Source of the DNA: an uncultured Brachybacterium sp.
Lineage (GTDB): Bacteria > Actinomycetota > Actinomycetes > Actinomycetales > Dermabacteraceae
NCBI RefSeq assembly: GCF_947500705.1
Contig: NZ_CANMSY010000012.1
Coordinates: 1-64,000 of the forward strand
Direction of reading: 5' to 3'
Length of the DNA stretch: 64,000 nt
Shown here piece by piece: positions 61,219 to 64,000 of the stretch. The first letter of the stretch is position 1. Each line of letters opens with the position of its first letter. Both the position numbers and the translations under genes were made by a program. The notes beneath the pieces were generated by a model. The model did not search any database, was not told the origin of the DNA, and saw only the letters and a list, made by a program, of their open reading frames with translations.

Positions 61219-63081
61219 ATGCGGACACTCGGCGTGTTGAAGCGGTACCCGGCTGTTCTCGTCACAGTCGTCGCCCTCGGCGGGGTGCTGCTCCTCCTCG
61301 CCGTCGGCGAGGAGCCCGTCGCGGCGAGCGTCGCCACCGTCTATGCGGCGGCCTTCGTCGCGTGGACCCTGGTGGGGATGGTCCGGGACGTGCTGCGCGG
61401 CCACGTCGGTCTCGACATCCTCGCCGTGGTGGCGATGGTCGCGACTCTCGCCGTCGGCGAGTACCTGGCCTCGCTGATCATCGTGCTGATGCTCTCCGGC
61501 GGCGAAGCACTCGAGGACTACGCGAGTCATCGCGCGAAACGAGACCTCTCGGCGCTGCTGGACCGCTCGCCGCGCATCGCGCACGTGCTGACGCATTCCC
61601 AGGCCTCCGATGCGGACACCACCGAGGACGTCCCGGTCGACGAGGTGAGGGTCGGCGACGTGCTCCTCGTGCGCCCCTCGGAGATCGTGCCGGTCGACGG
61701 CGTGCTGCTCACCGCCACAGGCTCGTTCGACGAGTCCTCCCTGACGGGCGAGAGCATGCCCGTGTCCCGGGAGGCCGGCGGCGAGGTGCTCTCCGGTGCG
61801 GTGAACGGGGCGCGCGCGGTGCGGATCCGTGCGGTGCGACGCAGTGCCGACAGCCAGTATCAGCAGATCGTCGCGCTCGTGCACGCCGCCGAGAAGTCCC
61901 GGGCGCCCGTCGTGCGTCTCGCCGATCGCTTCGCGATCCCCTTCACCGCGGTCGCTCTCGTCCTGGCCGGCGCGGCCTGGGGCATCTCCGGTGATCCGAC
62001 CCGATTCGCCGAGGTCCTCGTCCTGGCGACCCCGTGCCCGCTGCTCATCGCGGCTCCCGTCGCCTTCCTCGGCGGACTCTCCCGTGCTGCCAAGGCCGGG
62101 GTGATCATCAAGGGCGGCGCAGTCATCGAGCAGCTGGCACGCGTACGCTCGGCGGCGTTCGACAAGACCGGCACCCTGACCCAGGGATCACCGACGCTCG
62201 TCGACGTCCGCCCCGCACCCGGCGTCACGGCCGAGGAACTCCTCATGCTGGCCGCGTCCGCGGAACAGTACTCCTCGCACGTCCTCGCCGCGGGAATCCG
62301 CAGCGCCGCCGCCGACCGCGGCCTCGTGCTGCGTGCGGCGAGCGAAGCGAGCGAGGTCGCGACGAACGGGGTGACGGCGGTCGTCGACGGCCGCACGGTC
62401 GTCGTCGGCAAGCCCGCCTACGTCGCCTCGGTCGCGCCGGAGACCGTGCGTCCAACTCTCAGCACCGGGGAGGCGGCTGCGTACGTCGCGGTCGACGGTC
62501 GGTTCGCCGGTGTTCTCATCCTCGCCGACGCCGCACGGCCCGAAGCCCCGGCCGTCGTCTCCTGGCTCCGCCGGAACGGTGTGGAGGACGTCATGATGCT
62601 CACGGGCGATGTCCGGTCGACGGCCGAGGCCATCGGCGACCAGGTGGGCATCGAGGACATCCACGCAGACCTCCTGCCGCCCCAGAAGGTGCAGCTCGCG
62701 GGGGAGTTCGAGCCGCGTCCGATCATGATGGTCGGCGACGGGGTCAACGACGCCCCCGTCCTGGCTGCCGCCGACATCGGCATCGCCATGGGTGCACGAG
62801 GCGCGACGGCGGCGGGCGACGCGGCCGCAGTGGTCATCCTCGTCGACTCCCTCGCGAAGGTCGTCGACGCCGTCTCCATCGGACGGCACACCCTGCGCGT
62901 CGCGCTCACCGCGATCTGGATCGGCATCGGGCTGAGCATCGGTCTCATGCTGATCGCGATGACCGGCCTCATCCCCGCCGTCGTCGGGGCACTGGTGCAG
63001 GAGGTCGTCGATCTGGCGACGATCCTGTACGCCCTGCGCGCGCTGCGCGGCCCGCGAAGCACCCTCGGCTCAGCCACGTAG
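61219..63081 (+). CDS. Heavy-metal P1B-type ATPase (second copy)
   Basis: This 620-aa pump has no HMA or Cys-rich N-terminus. It contains the SLTGES actuator loop, membrane metal site TPCPLLIAAPVA, phosphorylation motif DKTGT and hinge GDGVNDAP. At the usual HP dipeptide it reads SSHVLA, so Pro is replaced by Val. The CPC-like TPCP site suits Zn, Cd, Co or Cu. The ATG at 61219 has no strong ribosome site and the frame extends upstream to 61039. There is no metalloregulator next to it. The 281-bp gap before it shows nothing recognisable. Confidence 0.87.
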   Translation: MRTLGVLKRYPAVLVTVVALGGVLLLLAVGEEPVAASVATVYAAAFVAWTLVGMVRDVLRGHVGLDILAVVAMVATLAVGEYLASLIIVLMLSGGEALEDYASHRAKRDLSALLDRSPRIAHVLTHSQASDADTTEDVPVDEVRVGDVLLVRPSEIVPVDGVLLTATGSFDESSLTGESMPVSREAGGEVLSGAVNGARAVRIRAVRRSADSQYQQIVALVHAAEKSRAPVVRLADRFAIPFTAVALVLAGAAWGISGDPTRFAEVLVLATPCPLLIAAPVAFLGGLSRAAKAGVIIKGGAVIEQLARVRSAAFDKTGTLTQGSPTLVDVRPAPGVTAEELLMLAASAEQYSSHVLAAGIRSAAADRGLVLRAASEASEVATNGVTAVVDGRTVVVGKPAYVASVAPETVRPTLSTGEAAAYVAVDGRFAGVLILADAARPEAPAVVSWLRRNGVEDVMMLTGDVRSTAEAIGDQVGIEDIHADLLPPQKVQLAGEFEPRPIMMVGDGVNDAPVLAAADIGIAMGARGATAAGDAAAVVILVDSLAKVVDAVSIGRHTLRVALTAIWIGIGLSIGLMLIAMTGLIPAVVGALVQEVVDLATILYALRALRGPRSTLGSAT

Positions 63082-63189
63082 GGTGCCGTCCGGTCCCGAT
63101 CGACCTCATCGCGGGGGTGAGCTCCTCGAGCGGGACGGTGATCCTGCCCGGCGGCCGGCTCAACCCGTGCGAAGCCCGTCGGACCGCCC

Positions 63190-63210
63190 GAACGGCTGTG
63201 TCAGCCGTTC
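63190..63210. terminator. Bidirectional hairpin
   Basis: GAACGGCTG (63190-63198) pairs perfectly with CAGCCGTTC (63202-63210) around a 3-nt loop. It lies between the P-type ATPase and the convergent alcohol dehydrogenase relic, and could terminate either. There is no T run. Confidence 0.5.
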
Positions 63211-63446
63211 ATCGCCATGACGACGCGGCCGTCGATCCTTCCGGCCTCCATCTCGGCGAAGATCTCGTTGCTGTCCTCGACGTCGACGGCCACAATCCGC
63301 AGCCCCATGGCCACCGCGTACTGGACAGCGACGTGGCCCAGCCCACCGATCCCCGAGACGAGCACCCACTGTCCCGGCCTGGTGTCGGTCACCTTCAGGC
63401 CCTTGTCGACGGTGACGCCGGCGCACAGGGCAGGGTTCCGGTGCAT
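63201..63446 (-). pseudogene. Zinc alcohol dehydrogenase relic (AdhP-like), both N-terminal and middle parts missing
   Basis: The frame keeps [20 protein letters not shown] and [20 protein letters not shown] from the nucleotide-binding domain, then jumps straight to the C-terminal [19 protein letters not shown]. About 130 residues between VAVDV and EDSNEIF and the whole catalytic N-terminal domain are gone. The usual Tyr of VTVYKGLK is Asp. It cannot encode a working enzyme. Confidence 0.8.
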
Positions 63447-63566
63447 CGGGGAGCGATCTAGGATCAGGCGAAGAGCATCGACGCCCTGTCCTGTGCCGCG
63501 AAGTCCGCCTCCCTCAGCTGAAGGACCACGAGGCCGCCGAACGGGGCCATCGCAGAGGAGACCTCT

Positions 63567-63794
63567 ATGAACAGCGGAAAGAAGCGTCATTGGAAGGACC
63601 TGACCGCGGGCCAGCAGGCAGCAGTGCTGACCTTGGCCTCGGTGCAGCTGTCCCTCGCAGTCACTGCCTGGACCGATCTGGCGATCCGGCCGGCGGACCA
63701 GGTGCGCGGCGGCAAGGCGACGTGGGCTGGCATCATCGCCATCAACTTCCTGGGCCCCGTCCTCTATTTCACTCGCGGTATCCAGCGCCACTGA
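63567..63794 (+). CDS. PLDc_N-domain small membrane protein
   Basis: This 75-aa protein has a basic N-terminus ([12 protein letters not shown]), two hydrophobic segments and the PLDc_N-type ending [18 protein letters not shown] with WTDLAIRP before it. The domain is found alone in many actinobacteria, with no settled function. GAGGAGA precedes the ATG. Confidence 0.82.
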   Translation: MNSGKKRHWKDLTAGQQAAVLTLASVQLSLAVTAWTDLAIRPADQVRGGKATWAGIIAINFLGPVLYFTRGIQRH

Positions 63795-63931
63795 CCGCGC
63801 GATGGGTGCAGGGACGCTCTGCTCTATCGCCGGGGAGTCGACCGAGCGCACACTCGAGCCGCCCTCGTCCTGACCCACCTGAGCAAGAACGCGCGCATGC
63901 TCATCCTGGGCGACCGCGACAGCGCTGAGTC

Positions 63932-64000
63932 TTATCGGGGTTCGAGGTCGCGGCGCCGGAACAGCAGCAGCGCGGCGGCGCCGGTCGGGACCGCCAGCGC
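63932..64000 (-). CDS. ABC-2-type permease, C-terminal end only (5' part outside window)
   Basis: The last 22 codons before a TAA at 63934-63932 read as a hydrophobic helix ending in FRRRDLEPR, the common C-terminus of ABC-2 permeases. The rest of the gene lies beyond the window edge. The 137 bp between it and the PLDc_N gene hold nothing recognisable. Confidence 0.6.
   Translation of the reverse strand, partial: ALAVPTGAAALLLFRRRDLEPR

Overview
The window is GC-rich actinobacterial chromosome. The gene content (a CmtR/CtpG pair, a DUF222-HNH gene, E. coli-type Dld, abundant ATGA-overlapping operons) and the frequent 'TANNNT, about 6 nt, start codon' arrangement suggest a Micrococcales/Dermabacteraceae organism, most likely Brachybacterium-like. 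That placement is inference, because no search was possible. The window opens on the 3' end of a 5S rRNA and its terminator. No tRNA, transposase, CRISPR or prophage was recognised.

Layout. 0.3-4.2 kb (-): a four-gene operon, every junction a 4-nt overlap, encoding a DUF1264/OBAP-like protein, a type III polyketide synthase, a SAM methyltransferase and an FAD monooxygenase. 4.5-5.8 kb: an SDR and a Cys-rich copper-binding four-helix protein. 5.9-10.6 kb (-): a PfkB kinase, then enoyl-CoA hydratase, SDR and acyl-CoA dehydrogenase behind a TetR regulator with two palindromic sites, probably an alicyclic or fatty acyl-CoA route. 11-12.8 kb: DUF222-HNH protein preceded by DnaA-box-like sites. 13-18 kb (-): a two-component system coupled to an ABC-2 exporter, and an MFS efflux pump. 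18.3-23.3 kb: a beheaded proline-racemase-family gene, cmtR-ctpG under a perfect 34-bp dyad, and a YeeE/TusA thiosulfate-uptake pair. 23.7-30.2 kb: an inducible sugar importer with a GH29 fucosidase, an ADP-ribosylglycohydrolase and an SMP-30 lactonase.

30.2-37 kb is accessory in character: an atypical zinc-ribbon SDR, unknown proteins, a 45-aa membrane peptide, an intact AbiEi-type antitoxin beside an internally deleted partner, and a SNF2-like helicase with a stray motif-VI fragment nearby. 37-41 kb: photolyase (with a possible leaderless upstream ORF), then two divergent glycosidase genes that have both lost their 5' ends at one junction. 41-43 kb: a Phd/VapC toxin-antitoxin pair and an alanine-dehydrogenase-like gene. 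43.4-51 kb: a seven-gene oligopeptide-type ABC transporter / luciferase-like monooxygenase / CMD / AhpD operon of unknown substrate. 51-64 kb: a gutted metallo-hydrolase, homocysteine methyltransferase, AKR and Gfo/Idh sugar oxidoreductases, AraC with GH4 alpha-galactosidase, LysG/LysE, Dld, a second metal P-type ATPase, an alcohol dehydrogenase relic and an ABC-2 permease end.

Two themes stand out. Many operon-leading genes look leaderless. At least six loci carry internal or 5' deletion scars without any visible mobile element, suggesting recent gene loss.
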